Source: a bacterium
GTDB lineage: Bacteria; Chloroflexota; Dehalococcoidia; Tepidiformales; Tepidiformaceae
Assembly: GCA_945861295.1 (NCBI GenBank)
Contig: CAMAUF010000074.1
Coordinates: 1-8,393, forward strand
Length of the DNA: 8,393 nucleotides
Direction: 5' to 3'
Each line of letters opens with the position of its first letter. Within the stretch, counting starts at the first letter, position 1. The notes beneath the pieces were generated by a model, which saw only the letters and a list, made by a program, of their open reading frames with translations, had not been told where the DNA came from and ran no database searches. This document shows positions 1-5,043 of this stretch, piece after piece. A program made the translations under genes and the position numbers.

Positions 1-691
1 AGCTTCGCGGCTGGAGACGTCGCTACACGAGAGCCTGGCCCGGCTCCGTCTCGGACGTGTCGACCTCTTTCTCTTGCACGGCCAACTCGTCCCGGATGCG
101 CGCGCGGGCCAGAAAGGGTATCGCGGCACGCCCCGTGCGCTCTTCGTCGAACACGTAATCCCCGCCTTCGAAGGCCTGCGGGTGCGTGGTCTGATCGGAG
201 CGTGGGGGATCTCCGGCGTTGGCGTCCCCGAGTCGGTGATCGAGACGCTACTCGGGGATCCGGCCCCGGCAGTCGTCCAGGTGATTACCAACCTGCTGGA
301 TTCGCCCGGAGGGATGAAGAGCTTCGAGGAGGAGGCCCGGCCGCGTGAGATCTTGGCGACCGCTGCCACACGTGGCGTCGGCGTCATGGGCATCCGGGCT
401 GTGCAGGCCGGCGCGCTCACGTCTGCGCTGGACCGGCCCCTGACGGACGACCACCCGGAAATGGCTGACTTCCGGCGGGCTGCGCCGTTCCGCGCGCTCT
501 GCGCTGAGCTTGGCGAATCGCCGGCCGCGCTCGCCCACCGGTACGCGCTCTCGATGCCGGGTGTTGCGACGGTCGTGTTGGGCGTCAAGGACCGCGTGGA
601 GTTGCGCGAATGCGTAGAAGCGGAACGCCGGGGACGGCTCGACGCGGGCCTGGTCGCCCGCATCGATGCCGCCGTCGTGTCCACCGTTTAG
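1..691 (+). CDS. Aldo/keto reductase, C-terminal part (5' end outside window)
   Basis: The frame is open from base 2 and gives 229 visible residues, so the gene starts upstream of the window. An internal TTG at 74 is not the start, because the codons before it encode conserved family sequence. Those codons read SLARLRLGRVDLFLLH, which matches the aldo/keto reductase block SL-x-RL-x(2)-x-x-DL-x-L-x-H. The final His is expected to be the catalytic-tetrad His. The Asp, Tyr and Lys of the tetrad would lie upstream. Near the C-terminus, VVLGVKDRVELRECVEA matches the family's NADPH 2'-phosphate-binding segment (G-x-(R/K)...E). The family reduces aldehydes or ketones with NADPH in a cytoplasmic (alpha/beta)8 barrel; the substrate cannot be told. 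The TAG stop (689-691) overlaps, on the opposite strand, the TAA stop of the Tad-like gene at 688-690. The gene looks functionally unrelated to its right-hand neighbours. Confidence 0.9.
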   Translation, partial: ASRLETSLHESLARLRLGRVDLFLLHGQLVPDARAGQKGYRGTPRALFVEHVIPAFEGLRVRGLIGAWGISGVGVPESVIETLLGDPAPAVVQVITNLLDSPGGMKSFEEEARPREILATAATRGVGVMGIRAVQAGALTSALDRPLTDDHPEMADFRRAAPFRALCAELGESPAALAHRYALSMPGVATVVLGVKDRVELRECVEAERRGRLDAGLVARIDAAVVSTV

Positions 692-1761
692 TTCGTGAGG
701 CGGACTGCCGTGGAAGCGTTCAAGGTACCCGTGTAGGTGGAGTTCGGCATCTCGGTGATGATCGTGATGAACTGCCCCGTCACGGTGGCATTGCCGCCCG
801 ACGTGCCGGAGCTCTCGACGAACATGAAGGCGAAGGTCAAGATCAAGCTGTTCGCGCCGCTGCCGCTGCCGCTGTACTGGTCAATTACGGGGACGACGAT
901 GATACGAGGGTGGTCCTCGCAGCCTTTCTTGATGGCGACGCGGCCGTCGTACAGGGTCGTCAGGACATCAGTTATCGCGTTTCCCGCGCAACCAACCGGC
1001 TTCGGAAGCGCCAACCTGTCGTTCAGTCCGAGTTTCGTGGGGCCGACCATGTTGCCGGTCTGTGAGGCGAGATAGTCGCCAATTTTGAAGTAGCTCGTGG
1101 ACCCCACGCTGATCGCTTCACGGTAGGCGTCCGCGCCGGATGCGTCGAGCTGCAATGCGCCGAAGTCGCCTTTGTCGTGGCCGCCGGTGCCGTGCTTCAG
1201 GGTGCAGGACATGTTCTGTTTGAACGTGGGCACACCGCCGACGAACCCATTGAAGCAGGGATTGTCGTTGACGCTGACGGCGGAGGTGCCGCTGCTGTTG
1301 GCGACCAAGCCCCAGGGGACGATACCGCTGCCGCCGTTGTAGAAGCCGAGCTTCGCCTTGGCGCTCGCCGTCACGGTCGTACTATTGAGGCCGACGAACT
1401 TCAGGAACCAGTGGTTGAGCGCGCGGCTGGTCGTGACGGTAATGGTGTCGTTGGCGACGTTCTGCTTGGAGATCGCGGTCGTCCAGGTCGAGCCGGCCGC
1501 GACGTTCGTGTAGACGTACGTGTATGCCGCGGTGGCCGCAGGCCCGGCGTTCGGGAGGTCCTGGGCCCCAGCGAGGACGCTCGCGTCGGCGGCCTTTTGC
1601 AGCTCCGCCTTGGTATAGACGATGCGGCCGACGTCGACGGACATGCCGACAAGGCCGAGGAACGCGGCCATCCCAGCCGCAAAGAGGATCATCATCTGAC
1701 CGGAGTCGCCTCGGCCGGTCCCCAAGCGGACGAGCCTGTCTAACGCCCTGCGTGCGCCCAT
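688..1761 (-). CDS. TadE/TadG-like pilus assembly protein (downstream paralogue)
   Basis: This 357-residue protein has a short basic N-terminus followed by GQMMILFAAGMAAFLGLVGM (residues 21-40), a hydrophobic helix. Next come SVDVGRIVYTKAELQKAADA and SVLAGAQDL, the signature of the Tad/TadE-TadG N-terminal domain (Flp pilus assembly, N-terminus in, bulk outside). The rest is a predicted extracytoplasmic domain rich in Thr, Ser and Gly, with motifs such as GIVPWGLV, GDFGAL and TGNMVGPT. Four cysteines (169, 186, 258, 281) are all conserved in the neighbouring paralogue and could form two disulfides. I see no von Willebrand A domain (no DxSxS). The ATG at 1759-1761 is supported by GGAGAGGTGG just upstream on the minus strand. 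A gap of 106 nt separates it from the upstream paralogue, with no promoter-like motif, so co-transcription is likely. The family anchors or assembles minor pilus or surface components; the exact role here is unknown. Confidence 0.85.
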   Translation of the reverse strand: MGARRALDRLVRLGTGRGDSGQMMILFAAGMAAFLGLVGMSVDVGRIVYTKAELQKAADASVLAGAQDLPNAGPAATAAYTYVYTNVAAGSTWTTAISKQNVANDTITVTTSRALNHWFLKFVGLNSTTVTASAKAKLGFYNGGSGIVPWGLVANSSGTSAVSVNDNPCFNGFVGGVPTFKQNMSCTLKHGTGGHDKGDFGALQLDASGADAYREAISVGSTSYFKIGDYLASQTGNMVGPTKLGLNDRLALPKPVGCAGNAITDVLTTLYDGRVAIKKGCEDHPRIIVVPVIDQYSGSGSGANSLILTFAFMFVESSGTSGGNATVTGQFITIITEMPNSTYTGTLNASTAVRLTN

Positions 1762-1867
1762 GAAGCCACCTCTCCGTTCCTTACAGGATCGGACAGGCTG
1801 CGGCCTCAGCGCTAGAGCGGAGCGGTGGAAAGAGCGTGACGGCTGCGGATTCGCCGTCCGCCCGTCG
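1762..1867 (-). other. 106-bp spacer between the Tad-like genes with an inverted repeat
   Basis: The spacer holds the ribosome-binding site of the downstream gene (GGAGAGGTGG on the minus strand) and an inverted repeat, GACGGC at 1838-1843 with GCCGTC at 1853-1858 (9-nt loop). On the minus-strand transcript the stem lies shortly after the upstream gene's stop codon and is followed by only a short pyrimidine stretch, so it is not a convincing terminator. It might tune processing or stability of a joint mRNA. I see no promoter hexamers. Confidence 0.4.
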
Positions 1868-2929
1868 TTAGTTCGTGAGGCGCACGGCCGTGGAAGCGTT
1901 CAAGGTGCCGGTGTAGGTCGAGTTCGGTATCTCGGTGATGATAGTGATGAACTCGCCCGTGACCGTGGTCTGGCCTCCGGACGAGCCAGAACTCGTGAGG
2001 AACATAAAGGCGAACGTCAGGATCTTGCTGTTATGGCCGCTGCCCCCGCCGTCATACTGGTCGATAACCGGGACGACGATGATGCGTGGGTGATTCTCGC
2101 AGCCCTTCTTGATGGCGACCCGGCCGTCGTAGAGGGTGGTCAAGACGTCGCTTCTCGCGTTTCCGGCGCAGCCCGTTGGCTTGGGGAGCGCGAGCCGATC
2201 GTCAAGGCCCTGCTTTGTGGGGCCGACCATGTTTCCGGTCTGCGAGGCGAGAAAGTCGCCGATTTTGAAGTAGGTCGTGGACCCGGTGACGATCGTGGCG
2301 CGGTAGATGTTCGCGCCCGTGCCGTCGAGCGCCAAGGCACCGAAATCGCCGTGCTTGTGCCCCCCGGTCCCATGCTTCAGGGTGCACGAGATGTTCTGCT
2401 TGAAGGTCGGGATCCCGCCGGACCAGCCATTAAAGCAGACGTTGTCGTTGACGCTGACGTCCTCGTCGTCATCATTGCTGAGCGCTACGAGCCCCCAGGG
2501 GACGATGCCGCTGCCGCCGTTGTAGAAGCCGAGCTTCGCCTTGGCGCTGGCCGTCACGGTCGTGCTGTTGAGCCCAACGAACTTCAGGAACCAGTGGTTG
2601 AGCGAGCGGCTGGCCGTCACCGTAATGGTGTCGTTGGCGACGTTCTGCTTGGAGATGGCGGTCGTCCAGGTCGAGCCGGCGGCAACGTTCGAATAGACGT
2701 AGGTGTATGCCGCGGTGGCGGCCGGCCCAGCGTTCGGGAGGTCCTGCGCGCCCGCGAGGACGCCAGCATCGGCGGCCTTTTGCAGCTCGGTCTTGGTGTA
2801 GACGATGCGGCCCACGTCGACGGACATGCCGACAAGGCCGAGGAACGCGGCGAGCCCAGCCGCAAAGAGGACCATCACTTGGCCGCGCTCACGCGCGCCG
2901 GTCCGTGACCGTAGTTTCGATAGCTTCAC
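1868..2929 (-). CDS. TadE/TadG-like pilus assembly protein (promoter-proximal paralogue)
   Basis: This 353-residue protein is a tandem paralogue of the next gene downstream, about 85% identical by eye. It has the same N-terminal Tad helix (from GQVMVLFAAGLAAFLGLVGM at residue 16), the same DVGRIVYTKTELQKAADAG block, the same four Cys and an identical C-terminus (NASTAVRLTN). The first 15 residues differ from the paralogue. A loop after PWGLVA reads LSNDDDEDV here against NSSGTSAV there, acidic and one residue longer. The start is GTG at 2927-2929, preceded on the minus strand by a modest GGGGCGA ribosome-binding site. It is the first gene after the divergent regulatory region and would be transcribed from it. 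Expected location: membrane-anchored, facing outward. No prepilin, TadA ATPase, TadB/C or RcpC gene is visible, so the secretion machinery must be elsewhere or different. Confidence 0.85.
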   Translation of the reverse strand: MKLSKLRSRTGARERGQVMVLFAAGLAAFLGLVGMSVDVGRIVYTKTELQKAADAGVLAGAQDLPNAGPAATAAYTYVYSNVAAGSTWTTAISKQNVANDTITVTASRSLNHWFLKFVGLNSTTVTASAKAKLGFYNGGSGIVPWGLVALSNDDDEDVSVNDNVCFNGWSGGIPTFKQNISCTLKHGTGGHKHGDFGALALDGTGANIYRATIVTGSTTYFKIGDFLASQTGNMVGPTKQGLDDRLALPKPTGCAGNARSDVLTTLYDGRVAIKKGCENHPRIIVVPVIDQYDGGGSGHNSKILTFAFMFLTSSGSSGGQTTVTGEFITIITEIPNSTYTGTLNASTAVRLTN

Positions 2930-2943
2930 GATCGTCGCCCCAT

Positions 2944-2956
2944 CGCTGTTTCAGCG
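2944..2956 (-). other. Leader hairpin before the promoter-proximal Tad-like gene
   Basis: CGCTG (2944-2948) and CAGCG (2952-2956) are inverted repeats with a 3-nt gap. On the minus strand the stem would lie in the mRNA leader just before the ribosome-binding site of the Tad-like gene starting at 2929. It may affect translation or mRNA stability. The stem is short and could be chance. Confidence 0.3.
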
Positions 2957-2972
2957 CCCTGCCCCTACCATC

Positions 2973-3005
2973 GCGCAGTTTACGGTCGGTTTACAGAGCG
3001 GTTAC
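2973..3005 (-). promoter_or_regulatory. Three 11-nt direct repeats (GTAAMC units)
   Basis: Read on the minus strand, GTAACC, GTAAAC and GTAAAC start exactly 11 nt apart (units 3005-2995, 2994-2984 and 2983-2973). Direct repeats with an 11-nt period are the typical binding layout of OmpR/PhoB-family response regulators. The plus-strand reading (GTTTAC, GTTTAC, GTTAC) recalls the GTTCAC-like units of actinobacterial PHO boxes. The repeats overlap the candidate ECF promoter: the outer units supply its -35 and -10 blocks. The periodicity might therefore be partly a by-product of that promoter. Confidence 0.4.
2979..3005 (-). promoter_or_regulatory. Candidate ECF-type promoter for the Tad-like genes
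   Basis: On the minus strand GTAAC (ending the -35 block) is followed by exactly 16 nt and then CGTA. The AAC plus CGT pattern with this spacing is how several ECF sigma factors contact DNA; Bacillus SigW, SigX and SigM use TGAAAC or TGTAAC about 16-17 nt before CGTA or CGTC. Transcription would start near 2970, leaving a leader of roughly 40 nt before the GTG at 2929. The same arrangement occurs on the other strand in front of the sigma gene, which strengthens the call. Confidence 0.45.
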
Positions 3006-3008
3006 CGT

Positions 3009-3027
3009 GACGTGTGGGTGACACGTC
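3009..3027. promoter_or_regulatory. Perfect 7-bp inverted repeat, candidate operator
   Basis: GACGTGT (3009-3015) and ACACGTC (3021-3027) are perfect inverted repeats separated by 5 nt. The 12-bp centre-to-centre half-site layout fits a dimeric helix-turn-helix regulator. It lies a few bases upstream of the -35 block of the candidate Tad-side promoter and about 60 bp upstream of the sigma-side one, so it could influence both. No regulator gene of an obvious DNA-binding family other than the sigma factor is in the window. Confidence 0.4.
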
Positions 3028-3085
3028 GGTACGCGGGTTGCGGCGAAGCTGGCGGCGGGCCGCGGGCGAGCTGAAAAGGTTGTCA

Positions 3086-3112
3086 TTAACCCTGGACGGC
3101 CCGGCGCGTTAT
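3086..3112 (+). promoter_or_regulatory. Candidate ECF-type promoter for the sigma/anti-sigma operon
   Basis: TTAAC (3086-3090) is followed by exactly 16 nt and then CGTT (3107-3110), the same spacing as in the divergent Tad-side motif. Both copies also share a C directly after AAC, and an A after CGT(A/T). If used, transcription would begin near 3118 and give a leader of about 80 nt. ECF sigma genes commonly autoregulate, so a copy here is expected if the motif is the factor's own target. No other core-promoter pair with proper spacing was found on this side. Confidence 0.45.
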
Positions 3113-3122
3113 CCCTAGTACA

Positions 3123-3136
3123 CAGGCGTTCGCCTG
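3123..3136. promoter_or_regulatory. 14-bp perfect palindrome in the sigma-gene leader
   Basis: CAGGCG (3123-3128) and CGCCTG (3131-3136) are perfect inverted repeats around TT. The site lies a few bases downstream of the predicted transcription start from the 3086-3112 motif. It could therefore be an operator that blocks transcription or a 5'-end hairpin that stabilises the mRNA. Confidence 0.35.
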
Positions 3137-3198
3137 CCTATCCTCGGAAAGGAGGACGGTCGGATTCAGGGTCCCGGCGCGGCCCCAGGGGGCTGGTA

Positions 3199-3774
3199 GT
3201 GGCCGAAGCAGTGGTCGAAGAACGCGCGACCGCGATCGTCTTTGACGAGGTCGCCGTGGTTGAAGGGGCGAAGCGGGGCGACCCGCAGGCGCTCTCGGCA
3301 CTGTACGAACAGTACTTCCCCAAGGTGTACCGCTACGTCGCGAGCCGCCTCGCCTCCACCGAAGACGCCGAAGATGTGACCGAGGAGATCTTCCTCCGCG
3401 TCCTCAACAACGTCGGCAACTTCGAATGGCGCGGCCTCCCCTTCGGCGCCTGGGTCTTCCGCATCGCCCGCAACGAGATCATCTCGCACGTGCGCCGTCA
3501 GAAGACTCGCGGCATCCCGGCGGAGCTGACCGAGAGCATCGCCGACTACGCCCCAGACCACACCCTCGCCATCGAGACAGAACTGACGATGGTCGTGGTC
3601 CGCCAGGCAGTCGAGCGGCTCCCGGAAGCGCAACGCCAGGTGGTCGCGCTCCGCTTCATCGCGGGGCTCTCGGTAGCCGAAACAGCGCAAGCCCTGAAGA
3701 AGACCGAAAACAACGTGAAAGTCCTCCAGCACAAGGCAATCGCGAAACTCCGGCTGATGGTGGAGCGCGACTGA
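3199..3774 (+). CDS. ECF-family RNA polymerase sigma factor
   Basis: At 191 residues it has the usual size of an extracytoplasmic-function sigma factor. Region 2 spans about residues 33-101 (ALYEQYFPKVYRYVASRL, then DAEDVTEEIFLRVL, then FGAWVFRIARNEIISHVRR), covering core-polymerase and -10 recognition. Region 4 spans about 131-187 (VERLPEAQRQVVALRFIAGL), with a helix-turn-helix ending in TENNVKVLQHKAIAKLR that should bind the -35 box. Regions 1.2 and 3 are absent, as in all ECF factors. The GTG at 3199 is chosen because AGGGGG (3187-3192) sits 6 nt upstream and no in-frame ATG, GTG or TTG is found in the 50 bases before it. An in-frame GTG at 3211 is a weaker alternative. The stop TGA shares its A with the ATG of the next gene, so the two are translationally coupled. 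The target promoters are likely the two motifs in the upstream intergenic region (inference). Confidence 0.93.
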   Translation: MAEAVVEERATAIVFDEVAVVEGAKRGDPQALSALYEQYFPKVYRYVASRLASTEDAEDVTEEIFLRVLNNVGNFEWRGLPFGAWVFRIARNEIISHVRRQKTRGIPAELTESIADYAPDHTLAIETELTMVVVRQAVERLPEAQRQVVALRFIAGLSVAETAQALKKTENNVKVLQHKAIAKLRLMVERD

Positions 3775-4655
3775 TGGACCTCTTCGATCGACTGCCCGGC
3801 CGGCAAGCGGCCACTTTCGCGGAAGCGACAAGCCTCCTCGACGACGGCCTCGACCTCGACCTTGTGCTGGAGCTCTTCGCCGCCGACGCGCCCTGGCTCG
3901 GGCCTCTCCTCCGCACCGAAGCCGGGATAGTCGCCGCCGGTGAGCGCGTGCAGCCCAGCTACTACTTCGCCGGAGCGCTCAAACAGAAGTTCATCAGCGC
4001 GGGCGTCCGCCGTGGCACAGCCGCGACCGCGGCCCCGGTCGCCCTGCCAGCGCGGCCAGCGCGTGTCGCTTTCGCGGCGGCCGGCCTGGCCGCGGCGTCG
4101 GCGATCGCCGGTGTCGTCACATTTGGCCTGCTCACCGCCGGCAAGGCCGAGCCGGGCGACTGGGATTACGTCTTCCGCGCCAGCCGCGAGCGATTCGACG
4201 ATACCCTCTCCCGCCAAGGCGACCCGATCGAGTTTCGGCTGCGCCAGGGCGAGGCCCGCGTCACCGTCATCACACAGCTAAGCTCGACCGACGACCCGAT
4301 CGACGACGCCACCCTGGACGCGCTCCAGGACGAGGCCCGCGAACTGATCAAGCTCGCCGAACTCACCGAGTTCGATGACGCTCAGAAGGAACAGGTTCTG
4401 CAGTTCGAAGAACGCGCGGTGGCGGCCCTTACCGGCGTCAAGCCGTCCGCGAACGCGGACCCGGCGAAGGTCGAAGCGACCATCCAAGTCGTGCAGCAGG
4501 CCGCGGCCGCCGCAACGGGGATCAAGCCGCTCCCAGAGCCGTCTCCCAGCGCGAGCCCAACCCCCGGCGAGGGGACTCCCACCGCCACCGCGAGCGAAAC
4601 TCCTTCCGCGACGCCCACTCAGACGGCCGGCGCCTCTCCCTCCGTCGCTCCGTAG
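3774..4655 (+). CDS. Single-pass membrane protein, putative anti-sigma factor (DUF5667-like)
   Basis: This 293-residue protein starts at the ATG overlapping the sigma stop (TGATG), with GGTGGAG about 8 nt upstream. The open frame extends further 5', but that part only shadows the sigma gene. Residues 1-95 are cytoplasmic and partly acidic (LLDDGLDLDLVLELFAADAP), where sigma binding would occur. I see no H-x3-C-x2-C zinc motif. Residues about 97-122 form one membrane helix (RVAFAAAGLAAASAIAGVVT onward). The outer part (123-250) begins GDWDYVFRASRERF and is charged and helical, resembling DUF5667 proteins that often follow ECF genes in Chloroflexota and Actinomycetota. The tail (253-293) is almost all Pro, Ser, Thr, Ala and Gly, suggesting a wall-spanning or glycosylated linker. 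Position, coupling and topology argue for an anti-sigma factor, but sequence alone does not prove it. The 3' end overlaps the minus-strand gene 4619-4966 by 37 nt. Confidence 0.7.
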   Translation: MDLFDRLPGRQAATFAEATSLLDDGLDLDLVLELFAADAPWLGPLLRTEAGIVAAGERVQPSYYFAGALKQKFISAGVRRGTAATAAPVALPARPARVAFAAAGLAAASAIAGVVTFGLLTAGKAEPGDWDYVFRASRERFDDTLSRQGDPIEFRLRQGEARVTVITQLSSTDDPIDDATLDALQDEARELIKLAELTEFDDAQKEQVLQFEERAVAALTGVKPSANADPAKVEATIQVVQQAAAAATGIKPLPEPSPSASPTPGEGTPTATASETPSATPTQTAGASPSVAP

Positions 4656-4966
4656 CGCCCTGAAGCGGCCCAACGCCGGAACTCTGCCAGCGCCTCTGCC
4701 GAAAAACGGCTCTCCGCCCAGGCCCACTCTTCGGGAGTGCGCGGCGGCAGCCCATGCATGAGGTGCGCGCGCCGTTCGACTTCCAGCAGCGCTTCATCGG
4801 TCGACTCGGGCGGGCGTTGGAGCGAAATCGCGACGCGGAGGAGCGAGGCGAGGGCGCTGGCGGCCGACGCGGTGATCGGCCCGCTCTCCGGCAGCAACGC
4901 TCGGATGGCTTGGGCCGTGATCGCGGCGAGGTCAGTGCCGTCTTCGGGGGAAGGTTGCGTTGGCAT
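4619..4966 (-). CDS. Small unrecognised protein (115 aa)
   Basis: I do not recognise this family. The frame is open upstream to 5158, but that part lies over the protease C-terminus. The ATG at 4964-4966 is therefore the best start, giving MPTQPSPEDGTDLAAITAQA and onward. Codons end mostly in G or C through the whole frame, as in the neighbouring real genes. The protein looks soluble and helical: an Ala/Leu-rich middle (ASAASALASLLRVAISLQRP), then ESTDEALLEVERRAHLMHGL and PRTPEEWAWAESRFSAEALA, Trp-containing and mildly acidic. It has no signal peptide, membrane helix or metal motif. It lies 77 nt downstream of the protease gene on the same strand and may share its transcript. No strong ribosome-binding site precedes it. 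Its last 37 nt overlap the 3' end of the convergent anti-sigma candidate. Confidence 0.6.
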   Translation of the reverse strand: MPTQPSPEDGTDLAAITAQAIRALLPESGPITASAASALASLLRVAISLQRPPESTDEALLEVERRAHLMHGLPPRTPEEWAWAESRFSAEALAEFRRWAASGRYGATEGEAPAV

Positions 4967-5043
4967 GAGCGCGATCGTCCGACGGGGTCGCCGGTACCGC
5001 CAACAGGTCCCCGGCACTGAGACCCGGGACTCCGCACTGAGCC
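4967..5043 (-). other. Short spacer with imperfect hairpin after the protease gene
   Basis: GTCCCCGG (5007-5014) can pair with CCCGGGAC (5023-5030), with one mismatch and an 8-nt loop. GCACTGAG occurs twice, 20 bp apart (5014-5021 and 5034-5041). There is no T-tract in the transcript direction, so an intrinsic terminator is doubtful and read-through into the small gene is plausible. Confidence 0.25.

Larger units (their letters stand above)
688..2915. repeat. Tandem gene duplication (two ~1.05-kb copies)
   Basis: Bases about 688-1700 and 1868-2880 are direct repeats carrying the two Tad-like genes. Similarity begins at the stop codon (both read TTAGTTCGTGAGGCG on the plus strand) and ends near the start of the membrane helix, so N-termini and intergenic DNA are not duplicated. 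Identity is uneven. The part encoding the N-terminal half (about 1310-1690 against 2495-2880) looks above 90% identical. The part encoding the C-terminal half is clearly lower, with clustered changes. These figures come from reading by eye, not from an alignment. Confidence 0.85.
2930..3198. promoter_or_regulatory. Divergent promoter region between the Tad-like and sigma genes
   Basis: This 269-bp non-coding stretch is the only sizeable intergenic region in the window. It sits between two divergent transcription units, so it must hold both their promoters. It contains, left to right: a short palindrome in the Tad-side leader (2944-2956), three 11-nt direct repeats (2973-3005), a perfect 7-bp inverted repeat (3009-3027), two copies of an ECF-promoter-like motif (one per strand), a 14-bp palindrome in the sigma leader (3123-3136) and an orphan Shine-Dalgarno sequence (3148-3155). 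It is locally richer in A and T than the flanking genes, as expected for promoters. Confidence 0.75.

Noticed and set aside
688..1761. von Willebrand A domain or TadG full architecture
   Set aside because: No DxSxS metal-site motif is present in either paralogue, so only the Tad N-terminal signature is supported.
1760..2908. A 382-codon plus-strand frame opposite the promoter-proximal Tad-like gene
   Set aside because: It is Arg/Gly/Asp-rich with no domain, mirrors the Tad-like gene, and a similar shadow (1177-1743) lies over the other paralogue.
3080..3113. Housekeeping sigma-70 promoter (TTGTCA with GTTATC)
   Set aside because: The gap between the boxes is 22 nt, outside the usable 16-18 range. 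The ECF-like pair in the same stretch fits better.
3426..3773. N-terminal extension of the anti-sigma frame across the sigma gene
   Set aside because: This part overlaps the conserved sigma regions in another frame and is low-complexity Arg/Pro-rich. The ATG at 3774 has a ribosome-binding site and the usual stop-start overlap.
5007..5030. Intrinsic terminator after the protease gene
   Set aside because: The stem has a mismatch and an 8-nt loop, and no T-tract follows in the transcript direction.
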